Shown: positions 49,670 to 59,100 of the stretch, piece by piece
Numbering within the stretch: the stretch's first letter is position 1
Layout of the letters: every line of letters starts with the position of its first letter
DNA from: Frateuria_A sp049727805
Lineage (GTDB): Bacteria; Pseudomonadota; Gammaproteobacteria; Xanthomonadales; Rhodanobacteraceae
Length of the DNA stretch: 64,000 bases
Assembly (NCBI RefSeq): GCF_049727805.1
Contig: NZ_JBCNYA010000008.1
Coordinates: 70,826 to 134,825 of the forward strand
Reading direction: 5' to 3'
Program-made: the position numbers and the translations under genes
The notes under the pieces: model-generated
Database searches by the model: none
Told to the model about the DNA's origin: nothing
What the model saw: only the letters and a program-made list of their open reading frames with translations

Positions 49670-51559
49670 TTACCCCGCGCTGGCGGCGATATTCGCCAGT
49701 TGCGGGAACCGCGCACGGATGGCGTTGCGGATGCCCGGCAGATCCAGTCCGGCCATGGAAAGCACTTCCTCGCGGCTGCCGTGCTCCAGATAGACGTCTG
49801 GAAGGCCAAGATGCAGGATCGGTCTGACAATGCCGTGCGCGGCCAGGCATTCGGCCACGCCCGAACCCGCGCCGCCGGCGACCGCGTTGTCCTCCAGCGT
49901 GACGAAGGCATCGTGCGTCTTGGCCAGCTCCAGGATCATCGCCTCGTCCAGCGGCTTGACGAAACGCATGTTGACCAGCGTGGCGTCGAGTTCCGCCGCC
50001 ACCACGCCGGCCGGCGCCAGCATCGCGCCGAAGGAAAGGATCGCGAGGTTGCGGCCGCGCCGGCGCAGCTCGGCCCTGCCAATCGGCAGCGTGTCCAGTT
50101 CCTGGCGCACGACGGCGCCGGGACCGGTGCCGCGCGGGTAGCGGATCGCCGCCGGGCCCGCGTACTCGAAGCCGGTGCTGAGCATCATGCGGCACTCGTT
50201 CTCGTCGGCCGGCGCCATGATCAGCATGTTCGGCAGGCAGCGCAGGAACGACAGGTCGAAGCTGCCCGAATGGGTGGCCCCGTCCGGGCCGACCACGCCG
50301 GCGCGGTCGATCGCGAAGGTCACGTCCAGGTTCTGCAGCGCCACGTCGTGGATCGCCTGGTCGTAGGCGCGCTGCAGGAACGTGGAGTAGATCGCCACCA
50401 CCGGCTTGGCGCCCTCGCAGGCCATGCCGGCCGCGAGCGTCACCGCGTGCTGCTCGGCGATGGCGACGTCGAAGTAGCGGCTGGGGTATTCCTTGGAGAA
50501 GCGCACCAGGCCCGAGCCTTCGCGCATCGCCGGGGTGATGCCGAGCAGCCGCTCGTCGGCGGCGGCCATGTCGCACAGCCAGTCGCCGAAGATATCGGTG
50601 TAGGTCGGCTTGGCCGGTGCGGCCTTCTTCACCACGCCGGCGACCGGGTCGAACGGGCCGACCGCGTGGTATTCGATCTGCTGCTGTTCGGCCGGGGCGT
50701 AGCCCTTGCCCTTGGTGGTGATCACGTGCAGCAACTGCGGCCCGGGCAGGTTCTTGACCGTGCGCAGCGCGCGCAGCAGCGCCGGGATGTCGTGGCCGTC
50801 GATCGGGCCGGTGTAGTGGAAGCCCAGTTCCTCGAACAGCGTCGAGGGCAGGAACATGCCCTTGGCGTGCTCCTCCCAGTTCTTGAAGAAACGGCCGAAC
50901 AACGACTGCCGCGGGATCGCCTTCTTGGCCCGCTCGCGCACGGCGTTGAGCCGGCGGCTGGCCATCGCGCGCGCCATCATCTTGGTCATCGCGCCGACGT
51001 TCTCGCTGATCGACATGCCGTTGTCGTTGAGCACGACCAGCATGTTCGGCTCCACGTCGCCGCCGTGGTTGAGCGCCTCGAAGGCCATGCCGGCGGTCAT
51101 CGCGCCGTCGCCGATCACCGCCACCACCTTGCGGTCGTCGCCCTTGCGCTGGGCGGCGATGGCCATGCCCAGCGCGGCCGAGATCGAGGTGGAGGAATGG
51201 CCGACGCCGAAGGTGTCGTATTCGCTCTCCTCGCGGCGCGGGAACGGCGCCAGGCCGTCCTTCTTCTTGATCGTGGTGATGCGGTCGCGCCGGCCCGTGA
51301 GGATCTTGTGCGGATAGCACTGGTGGCCGACGTCCCACACCAGCCGGTCGCGCGGGGTTTCGAACTCGTGGTGCAGCGCCACGGTCAGCTCGACCACGCC
51401 CAGGCCCGCACCGAAGTGGCCGCCGGAGCTGGCGACCGATTCGATCAGGTACTGGCGCAGCTCGTCGGCGACGGCGGGCAACTCGGCGTCGGGCACGCGG
51501 CGCAGGTCGGCTGGCGCCTCGATACGGGCCAGGTGGGGATAGCGGGACGGATCGATCAT
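49670..51559 (-). CDS. dxs: 1-deoxy-D-xylulose-5-phosphate synthase
   Basis: Thiamine-diphosphate enzyme joining pyruvate and glyceraldehyde-3-phosphate, the first step of the MEP isoprenoid pathway that supplies IspB. The 629-residue protein has His48 in SSGGHFGAGLGVVEL, the TPP motif GDGAMTAG (150-157) with Asn178-Asn180, the catalytic Glu in DVAIAEQHAVTLAAG (about 370-385) and TFLQRAYDQ. The start at 51559 gives MIDPSRYP, as in related species; an ATG two codons earlier (51565) is in frame. Convergent with prmC. Confidence 0.95.
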   Translation of the reverse strand: MIDPSRYPHLARIEAPADLRRVPDAELPAVADELRQYLIESVASSGGHFGAGLGVVELTVALHHEFETPRDRLVWDVGHQCYPHKILTGRRDRITTIKKKDGLAPFPRREESEYDTFGVGHSSTSISAALGMAIAAQRKGDDRKVVAVIGDGAMTAGMAFEALNHGGDVEPNMLVVLNDNGMSISENVGAMTKMMARAMASRRLNAVRERAKKAIPRQSLFGRFFKNWEEHAKGMFLPSTLFEELGFHYTGPIDGHDIPALLRALRTVKNLPGPQLLHVITTKGKGYAPAEQQQIEYHAVGPFDPVAGVVKKAAPAKPTYTDIFGDWLCDMAAADERLLGITPAMREGSGLVRFSKEYPSRYFDVAIAEQHAVTLAAGMACEGAKPVVAIYSTFLQRAYDQAIHDVALQNLDVTFAIDRAGVVGPDGATHSGSFDLSFLRCLPNMLIMAPADENECRMMLSTGFEYAGPAAIRYPRGTGPGAVVRQELDTLPIGRAELRRRGRNLAILSFGAMLAPAGVVAAELDATLVNMRFVKPLDEAMILELAKTHDAFVTLEDNAVAGGAGSGVAECLAAHGIVRPILHLGLPDVYLEHGSREEVLSMAGLDLPGIRNAIRARFPQLANIAASAG

Positions 51560-51687
51560 CCGCATATTGTTGAACCAGCCGCAAGGCGGGGCAAGGGCGG
51601 CGACGTGAACGGCGGCGGGCGCCGTGCACACCCGGCACACGAATCCGCTCGCAAGCTGGGTGCGGTCCAAGGCCGGAGACGCCCGCC

Positions 51688-52206
51688 ATGTCCAAGCTAG
51701 CCACGGCCTTCCGGAGCTTTGCGGAAGCCACCGCACGTTATTCGGGAAAGCCGGCTGCCTTCCTCACGGCCGCCCTCATCGTCGTCGTATGGGCAGCCAC
51801 GGGGCCGCTGTTCGGCTTCGGCGACACCTGGCAACTGGTGATCAATACCGGCACCACGATCATCACCTTCCTGATGGTGTTCCTGATCCAGAACAGCCAG
51901 AACCGCGACAGCGCCGCACTGCAGATCAAGCTGGACGAGCTGATCCGCACCACCCGTGCACGCAACAGCCTGCTGGACGTGGACAACCTCGACGAGGACG
52001 CGCTCGAGCGCATCCGCGAGAACTACCGCAAGCTGGCCCACAACAAGGAGGAAGAGGCCCGCCAGAGCCATCGCGCCGGCCCGCGCGTGCGGCGCGAGGC
52101 GGAATCGGAGGAAGCCTGCGAGGAAGTCAAGGAGATCGACCGCGAACTGGCCAAGGCCAGCGCCGACCACGCCGACGAGTCGGCCGGCAAGGACGAAGGA
52201 AAGTAG
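51688..52206 (+). CDS. Low-affinity iron permease family protein
   Basis: A 172-residue protein of the family named after yeast Fet4. Two helices (about 23-42 and 49-68: LTAALIVVVWAATGPLFGF, INTGTTIITFLMVFLIQNSQNRD) are followed by a conserved cytoplasmic DSAALQIKLDELIRTTRARN and LIRENYRKLA-like helix, then a long Glu/Lys-rich tail. The name comes from weak similarity; iron transport by such short bacterial members is unproven. It diverges from dxs, with 128 bp between them. Confidence 0.85.
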   Translation: MSKLATAFRSFAEATARYSGKPAAFLTAALIVVVWAATGPLFGFGDTWQLVINTGTTIITFLMVFLIQNSQNRDSAALQIKLDELIRTTRARNSLLDVDNLDEDALERIRENYRKLAHNKEEEARQSHRAGPRVRREAESEEACEEVKEIDRELAKASADHADESAGKDEGK

Positions 52207-52209
52207 CGC

Positions 52210-52806
52210 TCAGCTCATCGCCCGCCGCCGGTCACGCGGCAGGTGGTTGACCAGGAACTCCATCTGGTCGGCCAGGATGTTGCGGTTGGACAGGATCAGG
52301 TGCTCCACCCAGCTCGGCCGGTAGGGCACCGCCAGCAGCGGCATGTGCGCCTGCTGCGGCGTGCGGTTGGCCTTCTTCAGGTTGCAGGCGAGGCAGGCGC
52401 TGACCACGTTCTCCCATTCGTCCTTGCCACCGTGCGAGACCGGCTCGACGTGGTCGCGGGTCAGCTCGCCGCGTGCGAACTGGTTGCCGCAGTAGAGGCA
52501 AAGGTGGCGGTCGCGGGCGAACAGCGCGGTGTTGGTCAGCGCCGGCGCCGGGTCGATCGCGTGGTCGCGGCAGTGGCCGGTGCTGGCGACGATGGGGTGC
52601 AGGTCCAGCTTGCTGCGTTCGCCGCGGGCGCGGTTGTGGCCGCCGTGGATGGTCAGGCAGGGATCGCCCAGGGTCCAGGCCACCGCCTCGCGCACGTAGA
52701 GGCAGACGGCGTCCTGCCAGCTGATCCAGTCGAGGATCCGGCCGGCGGCGTCCAGCGAAAGCACGCGGGTCGCGTTCAAGTCGCGGCGCGGCAAATCCAT
52801 CAGCAT
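52210..52806 (-). CDS. HNH endonuclease family protein
   Basis: A 198-residue protein with a HNH nuclease domain: zinc-binding pairs Cys103-x2-Cys106 and Cys138-x2-Cys141, catalytic LTRDHVEPVSHGG with Asp118, His119 and His125, and Asn133. Residues 1-95 are a conserved leader domain found in chromosomal HNH proteins of many Proteobacteria. No intein, intron or restriction partner is adjacent, so it is more likely a housekeeping or unknown-role member than mobile. Two ATGs start MLMDLP; the first is used. The frame continues upstream but without a family signal. Confidence 0.87.
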   Translation of the reverse strand: MLMDLPRRDLNATRVLSLDAAGRILDWISWQDAVCLYVREAVAWTLGDPCLTIHGGHNRARGERSKLDLHPIVASTGHCRDHAIDPAPALTNTALFARDRHLCLYCGNQFARGELTRDHVEPVSHGGKDEWENVVSACLACNLKKANRTPQQAHMPLLAVPYRPSWVEHLILSNRNILADQMEFLVNHLPRDRRRAMS

Positions 52807-52968
52807 GCGGGTTCCTTCAGCCAGTTCATGAGGTTCGGCAGAGGGCGGGTGCAGTGATGCGCTCGTCGGCCCAGCATAGCCCAACTTGGCTGCGCCGCGC
52901 GTGGTAAGCACTTGACGCGCTTGGCAGATCGGCCCGGTCGACGGCCATTCGCCCGCGCGCGCGGGCGC

Positions 52969-52977
52969 TGATATAGT
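52969..52977 (+). promoter_or_regulatory. Extended -10 promoter element for sapC
   Basis: TGATATAGT (TGn plus TATAGT), which implies a leader of roughly 78 nt before the GTG at 53061. The 52807-52968 part of the gap shows a TTGACG at 52912 at the wrong distance and nothing else I can name. Confidence 0.5.
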
Positions 52978-53060
52978 CACGGATTCGCGACCCGACGCCG
53001 GGTTTGGGAGGGGGAGCCATCGGTGGCAACCCCGGCACGGCGGGGCAGAGGTAACAAGAC

Positions 53061-53804
53061 GTGGCTGAAGTACTTTTCTACGAGCGCCCGGTGCCGCTCA
53101 ACCGCAACCAGCACAAGGACCTGCGCCTGAAGGGCATCCCGAGCATGAAGTTCGCCGCAGCCGCGCACTCGGTGCCGCTCACCGGCGCCGAGTTCCCGGT
53201 CGCCGCGCGCGACGTGCCGATCCTGTTCGCCGGCCAGAGCATGGAAGATGCCGGCCCGATGGCGCTGCTCGGCCTGCGCCAGAACGAGAACCTGCTGGTC
53301 GACGACAACGGCCAGTGGGCGCCGGGCGTCTACGTGCCGGCGTTCGTGCGCCGCTATCCCTTCATCCTCGCGGAGAAGCCGGTAGGCGCCGAGGGCGATG
53401 ATTTCACCGTGTTCCTCGACGAGGCCTACGAGGGCTTCGGCAGCGAGGAGGGCGAGCGCCTGTTCAAGGAAGACGGCAGCGACAGCGAGATGCTGGCCAA
53501 CGCCGTCGGCTTCCTGGGCGAGTTCCAGCAGCACGTGACGCGCACTCACTGGTTCATGGACCAGCTGCGCAAGCACCAGCTGCTCGAGCCGCGCAACATC
53601 CGCCTGGAGAAGGACGGCAACGCGATCAACCTCAACGGCCTGTTCGTGGTCAACGAGGAGAAGCTGCGCCAGCTCGACGAGAAGACCGCGCACGAGTTCC
53701 TCAAGGAGGGCGTGCTGGGCTGGATCTACGCGCACCTGCTGTCGCTGCCGAACATCGACCGCCTGGCGCAGCGCCTGGATCAGCGCGAGCGCGCCAGGGC
53801 CTGA
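53061..53804 (+). CDS. SapC family protein
   Basis: A 247-residue protein of the SapC family, named after a Campylobacter S-layer-linked protein, with no proven biochemical role. It has PVPLNRNQHKDLRL at the N-terminus, the VPILFAGQS and WAPGVYVPAFVRRYPF segments, and RLFKEDGSDSEML. No signal peptide or membrane helix is seen, so it seems cytoplasmic. GTG is the start. In Xanthomonadales such genes often lie beside TonB receptor and tryptophan halogenase genes; here it stands alone before an efflux operon. A near-perfect terminator follows 67 bp after the stop. Confidence 0.88.
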   Translation: MAEVLFYERPVPLNRNQHKDLRLKGIPSMKFAAAAHSVPLTGAEFPVAARDVPILFAGQSMEDAGPMALLGLRQNENLLVDDNGQWAPGVYVPAFVRRYPFILAEKPVGAEGDDFTVFLDEAYEGFGSEEGERLFKEDGSDSEMLANAVGFLGEFQQHVTRTHWFMDQLRKHQLLEPRNIRLEKDGNAINLNGLFVVNEEKLRQLDEKTAHEFLKEGVLGWIYAHLLSLPNIDRLAQRLDQRERARA

Positions 53805-53871
53805 TCGGGCAACGCGAGCGCCGTGGCCATCCGCACGGGTGGCCTTAGAGAGCGCTAAGCACGTTCTGCAA

Positions 53872-53900
53872 GGATGGCGCCATGCGCCATCCTTTTTTTT
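53872..53900 (+). terminator. Terminator overlapping the start codon of the efflux operon
   Basis: Arms GGATGGCGC (53872-53880) and GCGCCATCC (53884-53892), loop CAT, then eight Ts (53893-53900). The loop holds the first two bases of the ATG of the outer-membrane gene, and the T-run encodes its Phe5-Phe6. The left arm also holds the AAGGA ribosome site. Confidence 0.85.
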
Positions 53901-55285
53901 GCCTGGCCGCCTGCGCGGTGCTGCTCGGTGGCTGCGCCACCTACCGCCCCGCGCCGGTCGATCCGGCGGCGACGCGCGCGCAGTGGCAGGCCCGCCGGCT
54001 GGATGACCCGACCCTTGCCGCGCGCCTGCGCCCGTGGTTGCCGGCGGGTGACCATGGCCAGTGGCCGCCGGCGAGCTACGGCCGCGCCGAGCTGCTGCTC
54101 GCCGCGCTGGTGCTGAATCCCGATCTCGCCGAGGCGCGCGCGCACCTGGCCGAAGCCAGCGCCGCGGTGGACACGGCCGGGGCGCGTGCCAACCCGACCC
54201 TGGGCCTGGCGCTGGAGCGCTACACCCAGGCACAAGCCGACAGTGCGCCCTGGTTGTGGGGCCTGAGCACCGATTTCCTGCTCGATGGGGGCCTGCGCCG
54301 GCGCCTGCGCGTGCAACGGGCCGACCAGGACGTGCGCGGCGCGCGGCTGGATTACGCCGAGAAGGTGTGGAGCGTGCGCCGTGCCGTGCGCGATGCATTG
54401 GCGCAAACGCTGCTCGCGCGACGTCAGCAGGACCTGGCTGCACGCACGGTGGCGGCGGCCGGTGCACTGGAACAGGCCGCGCGCCAGCGCGTGGCGCTGG
54501 GCGAGGATGCGCCGCAAGTCGCCCTGCAGGCCGCGCAGACGCTGGCGCAGGCGCGCAGCGACCAGGCCGCCGCGGCGCAGCGTGCCGCCAACGCGCAGGC
54601 GCAACTGGCGCGTGCCATCGGCGTACCCGCCGCGGCGCTGGAAGGGCTGCCGCTGCGCTGGGACGGTTTCGACCGGCCGGCCGCGCCACCCCCGGCACGG
54701 CTGGACACGCTCGCCGACCACGCCCTGCTCGCCCGCGCCGACCTCGAACGCGCGCTGGTCGACTACGCCGGCCGCGAGACCGAGCTGCACCAGCAGGTCC
54801 ACGCGCAATATCCGCAGCTTTCGCTGGGGCCGGGCTACACCTACGACCACGGCATCCGCAAGCTGACCTTCAACGCCAGCCTCAGCCTGCCGGTGTTCAA
54901 CCAGAACCAGGGCCCGGTCGCCGAGGCGCGTGCGCGGCGCGAGGCGGCCGCCGCCCATGTGCGCGCGGTGCAGGCCGACATCGGCAGCGCCATCGACGGG
55001 GCGCGGGCACGCCTGGCCGCGGCGCTGCCGGCGCTGGATGCGGCGCGGGCAGGGAAGCAGGCTGCCGAGCGCGGGCGGAAGCAGGCCGAGCGCGCGTTCA
55101 AGCTGGGCGCGATCGACCGCACGGCGATGCTCGACGCGCGCCTGGCAGAGCTGGCCGCCGACCAGTCCAGGCTTGCCGCGCTCGACGCCAGCTGGGGGGC
55201 CGAAGGCGCGCTCGAGGACGCACTGCGCACGCCGCTGGATCCGGCCGAAGCCGCGCTTTGGCCCGCTGCAGGAGATCGCCCATGA
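53882..55285 (+). CDS. Outer-membrane efflux lipoprotein, TolC/CzcC family
   Basis: A 467-residue outer-membrane channel component of an RND pump. It has a lipoprotein signal with the lipobox LLGGC at Cys18, then alternating helical repeats typical of TolC proteins (two halves near 70-230 and 270-450), the second with NASLSLPVFNQNQGPVAEARAR, the conserved NQNQG turn. First gene of a CzcC-CzcB-CzcA-ordered operon; its 3' end overlaps the adaptor gene (ATGA). Its start lies within a terminator hairpin. Confidence 0.88.
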   Translation: MRHPFFCLAACAVLLGGCATYRPAPVDPAATRAQWQARRLDDPTLAARLRPWLPAGDHGQWPPASYGRAELLLAALVLNPDLAEARAHLAEASAAVDTAGARANPTLGLALERYTQAQADSAPWLWGLSTDFLLDGGLRRRLRVQRADQDVRGARLDYAEKVWSVRRAVRDALAQTLLARRQQDLAARTVAAAGALEQAARQRVALGEDAPQVALQAAQTLAQARSDQAAAAQRAANAQAQLARAIGVPAAALEGLPLRWDGFDRPAAPPPARLDTLADHALLARADLERALVDYAGRETELHQQVHAQYPQLSLGPGYTYDHGIRKLTFNASLSLPVFNQNQGPVAEARARREAAAAHVRAVQADIGSAIDGARARLAAALPALDAARAGKQAAERGRKQAERAFKLGAIDRTAMLDARLAELAADQSRLAALDASWGAEGALEDALRTPLDPAEAALWPAAGDRP

Positions 55286-56193
55286 AACGCTACCTCGCGC
55301 TGGCGGCATGCCTGCTGACCTCGCTGGCCGGCGGCGCTGCGGCCGCCGAACTGGATGCCGCAGCGCAGTCGCGGCTCGGCCTGCGCCTGACCACGTTGGC
55401 CGCCGGCGAGATGCCGCCGAGCACGCGCGCGGTCGCCGACGTGCTCGATCCGGTGCCGCTGGCCAAGGCGATCGACGAGCTCAAGGCGGCGCAGGCCGCG
55501 GCGGATGCCTCGCGCGCCGAGGTCGCCCGCACGCAGGCGCTGCTGGCCGCCGACGGCAACGCCTCGCGCAAGGCGCTGGAGGCGGCCCGCGCACAGGCCG
55601 TGGCCGACCGCTCGCGGCTGCGCGAGGCGCGCGTCGCGCTGCGCACCCGATGGGGCGATGACCTGGCCGGCATGGATGCGACGCGGCGCGAGAGGCTGCT
55701 CGAGGCGCTGGTCGACGGCACGCAGGTGCTGCTCAAGGCCGAGCCGCTGGGTCGCCCCGACCTGTCCCTGAAGGTGCGCGCGGCGACCCTGCGGATGCCG
55801 CATGGCGCCGACCTGCCGGCGCGGGTGCTCGGTCCGCTGCCGCGCAGCACCTCGGGCCTGGCGGCGGGCTGGTTGCTGCAAGCGAGCGCCGGTCCACTGG
55901 TGCCCGGCATGGTGCTCACCGCGCAGTTGCACGGCGACGGCGCGCCGGTGCATGGCGTACTGCTGCCGCGCGCGGCGATCGTGCGCTGGAACGGCCTGGA
56001 CTGGGCCTACGTCGCCGCCGGTGCCACCCGCTTCGAGCGCCGTGCGGTCACGCCGCGCGCGATGACGCCGGCCGGCTGGCTGGTCGGCGCACCGTTCAAA
56101 CCGGGTGAACGCGTGGTGGTGCAGGGCGCCGAGGCGCTGGTCGCGGTCGATGCCGCGCCCGCCCCCGGCAGCGCCGAAGCCACGGACGACTGA
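55282..56193 (+). CDS. Short RND periplasmic adaptor (membrane-fusion) protein
   Basis: A 303-residue protein with a signal peptide (1-21, GGAAA-AE), a coiled hairpin of about 60-120 (ELKAAQAAADASRAEVARTQ, AARAQAVADRSRLREA), and C-terminal barrel-like strands (LVPGMVLTAQLHGDG, FKPGERVVVQGAEALVA). It is shorter than typical adaptors and I see no clear pair of lipoyl half-motifs. Being between the outer-membrane and pump genes makes the role clear; the sequence itself is only weakly family-like. Confidence 0.8.
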   Translation: MKRYLALAACLLTSLAGGAAAAELDAAAQSRLGLRLTTLAAGEMPPSTRAVADVLDPVPLAKAIDELKAAQAAADASRAEVARTQALLAADGNASRKALEAARAQAVADRSRLREARVALRTRWGDDLAGMDATRRERLLEALVDGTQVLLKAEPLGRPDLSLKVRAATLRMPHGADLPARVLGPLPRSTSGLAAGWLLQASAGPLVPGMVLTAQLHGDGAPVHGVLLPRAAIVRWNGLDWAYVAAGATRFERRAVTPRAMTPAGWLVGAPFKPGERVVVQGAEALVAVDAAPAPGSAEATDD

Positions 56194-56195
56194 GC

Positions 56196-59100
56196 GTGCT
56201 TGCGGCGATCATCCGCAGCGCGCTGCGCGCGCCCGGCTGGGTCGTGCTGCTGGCCGTGCTGGTGCTCGCACTGGGCGTGCAGCGGCTCATCGACGCTCGC
56301 TACGACGTGTTTCCCGACTTCGTGCCGGCGCAGGCCACCGTGCAGGTCGAGGCGCCGGGCTTCACCGCGCTGCAGGTCGAGCAGCGCGTGACCCAGCCGA
56401 TCGAGGATGCGGTCAACGGCGCCACCAACGTCGAGACGGTGCGCTCGCAGTCGATCCAGGGCCTCGCGGTGGTCGACGTGGTGTTCAAGGAAGGCAGCGA
56501 TCCGTTCCGCGACCGCCAGTTGCTGGCCGAGCGCGTGACCGAGGCGGCGGCCAAGCTGCCGGCCGGCGTGGAGGCGCCGTCCCTGAGCCCGATGACCTCC
56601 TCGACCATGGATCTGCTCAAGTTCGGCCTGGTCAGCGACACGCTCGACCCGCTCACGCTGCGCGGCCTGGCCGACTGGACGGTCAAGCCGCGCCTGCTCG
56701 CCGTGCCGGGCGTCGCCGACGCCATCGTGTTCGGCGGCGGCGTGCGCGAGTGGCAGGTGCGCGTGCATCCGGACCGGCTGGCCGCCTACGGCCTCACGCT
56801 GGAGGACGTGCGCGCGGCCGCCTCGGCCGCCACCGGCGTGCGCGGCGCCGGCTACATCGACACGCCCGCCCAGCGCGTGGTGCTGGAGGCCGACGGCGGC
56901 CTCACCGATCCGGCGCAGCTCGGCCGCACGGTGCTGACCCGCCATGCCGGCCGCAACGTCACCCTGGCCGACGTCGCCAGCGTCGGCGTCGGCGCCACGC
57001 CGGCCTTCGGCGACGCGCGCATCGACGCGCGTCCCGGCATCCTCATCGCGATGACCAGCCAGTACGGCAGCAACACGCTGGAAGTCACCCGTGCGGTGGA
57101 GAAGGCGCTGGACGACCTCAAGCCGATGCTCGCGGCGCAGGGCGTGACGCTGGTGCCTGCGCTGCACCGGCCGGCCACCTTCGTCGAGGTGGCGCTGTCC
57201 AACATGCGCGACGCATTGGCCTTCGGCGCGGCGCTGGTGCTGATCGTGCTGGTGCTGTTCCTGAAGGACTGGCGCACCGCGCTGATCTCCTTCGCCAGCA
57301 TCCCGTTGTCGCTGGCGCTGGCGGTGCTCTCGCTGCGCTGGTTCGGCTGGACCATCAACACGATGACCCTGGGCGGCCTGGCGGTGGCGCTGGGCGTGGT
57401 GGTGGACGACGCGATCATCGACGTGGAGAACATCGACCGGCGCCTGCGCGTGGCCGGCCATGGCACGCCGCGCATCGACACCATCCTCGCCGCCTCGCTG
57501 GAAGTACGCCGGCCGGTGGTGCTGGCGACCGTGGTGGTCGGCCTGGTGTTCGTGCCGATCCTGCTGCTGCCGGGCCTGCAGGGCAGCTTCTTCGCGCCGC
57601 TGGCCGGCGCCTTCCTGCTGGCGACCTTCGCCTCGCTGCTGGTCGCGCTGACGGTGACGCCGGCGCTGTGCCTGTGGCTGCTGCGCCCGGGCCGACGCCA
57701 TCGCGAGCCGCGCTGGCTCAAGCGCATGAAGCTCGCGCAGCATCGCCTGCTCGAGCGCGCGCTGCCGCACGGCCGTGCGCTGCTTGTGGCTGCGCTGCTC
57801 GTCGGCGCGCTGGCGGTCGCGGCGCTGCCGTTCTTCGGCGCCTCGTTGCTGCCGGAGTTCCGCGAAGGCCATTTCGTGCTGCAACTGACCGGACCCTCGG
57901 GCGCCTCGCTCGCCGAAATGGACCGCATCGGCGAACGGATCAGCCGTGGCGTGCTGGCCATTCCGGGCGTCGCCAGCGTGTCGCTGCAGATGGGCCGTGC
58001 CGAGGCGGTGCAGGACACCTGGCCGCCCAACCGCGGCGAGCTGCACGTGGAGCTGAAGCCCGGCCTGGCCGCGGATGCGCAGATCCGCATCGAGGCGGCG
58101 TTACGCAAGCTGCTCGACGGCTATCCGGGCCTCAGTTCCGAAGTGGTGACCTTCCTCGGCGACCGGATCAGCGAATCGCTCTCCGGCGAAACCGCGCCGG
58201 TCACGCTCAGCCTGTACGGCCAGGATCTCGACCGGCTCGACGCGCTGGCCGCGCAGGCGCAGGTGATCGTGCGTACCGTGCACGGCGCCGGCAGCGTGCG
58301 GCTGGCCAGTTCTCCCGGCGTGCCGACCATGCGCATCGTCCCCGATCCTGACCGGCTGTCCGCGCGCGGCCTGCGCATGACCGAGGTGCTCGACGCCATC
58401 GCCGCCGCGCACCAGGGCGTGATCGTGGGCGAGGTGTACCGCGGCGTGCAGCCGGTGGCGATCCGGCTCACGCTGGACAACGCCGCCGCGCGCGATCCGG
58501 AGGCGGTGGGTGCGCTGCTGCTGCCGGCGGCCGACGGACAGAGCGTGCCGCTGTCGGAAGTGGCCGAGGTCGACCTGGTCAAGGGCCGCGCCAGCGTCCA
58601 GCACGAAGGTGGGCGCCGCCGTCTGGTGCTGGCGGTGACGCCAAGCGATCCCGACGTGGTCGGCTTCGTGGCCCGTGCGCGGGCGGCGCTGCAACGGCAG
58701 CTCAAACTGCCGGCCGGCTACTACGTGGAATTCGGCGGCGCCGCCCAGGGCGCGATACAGGCACGGCACGCGCTGCTGCTGCATAGCGCGCTGGCGGCGG
58801 CCGGCATCGTTGCGCTGTTGCTGCTCAGCTTCCCCGACCGCCGCAGCGTGGCGTTGATCCTGGCCAACGTACCGTTCGCGCTGGTCGGCGGCGTGATCGC
58901 GGCGGCGCTCGCCGGCGGCGTGCTGTCGATCGGCGCGCTGGTGGGTTTCGTCACGCTGTTCGGTATCGCCGCGCGCAACACCATCCTCTTGATCGCCCAC
59001 TACGAGCATCTGGTCACCGCCGAGGGCGCGCACTGGAACCGCTATGCGGTGCTGCGCGGCGCGCGCGAGCGGCTGACGCCGATCCTGATGACCGCGCTGG

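Noticed and set aside
52210..52806. HNH protein as part of a restriction or anti-phage system
   Set aside because: No methyltransferase, helicase or other defence gene is adjacent; it is flanked by dxs-side housekeeping genes and sapC.
52912..52977. TTGACG at 52912 with TATAGT at 52972 as one promoter
   Set aside because: The spacing is about 54 bp, far too long; only the extended -10 element is kept.
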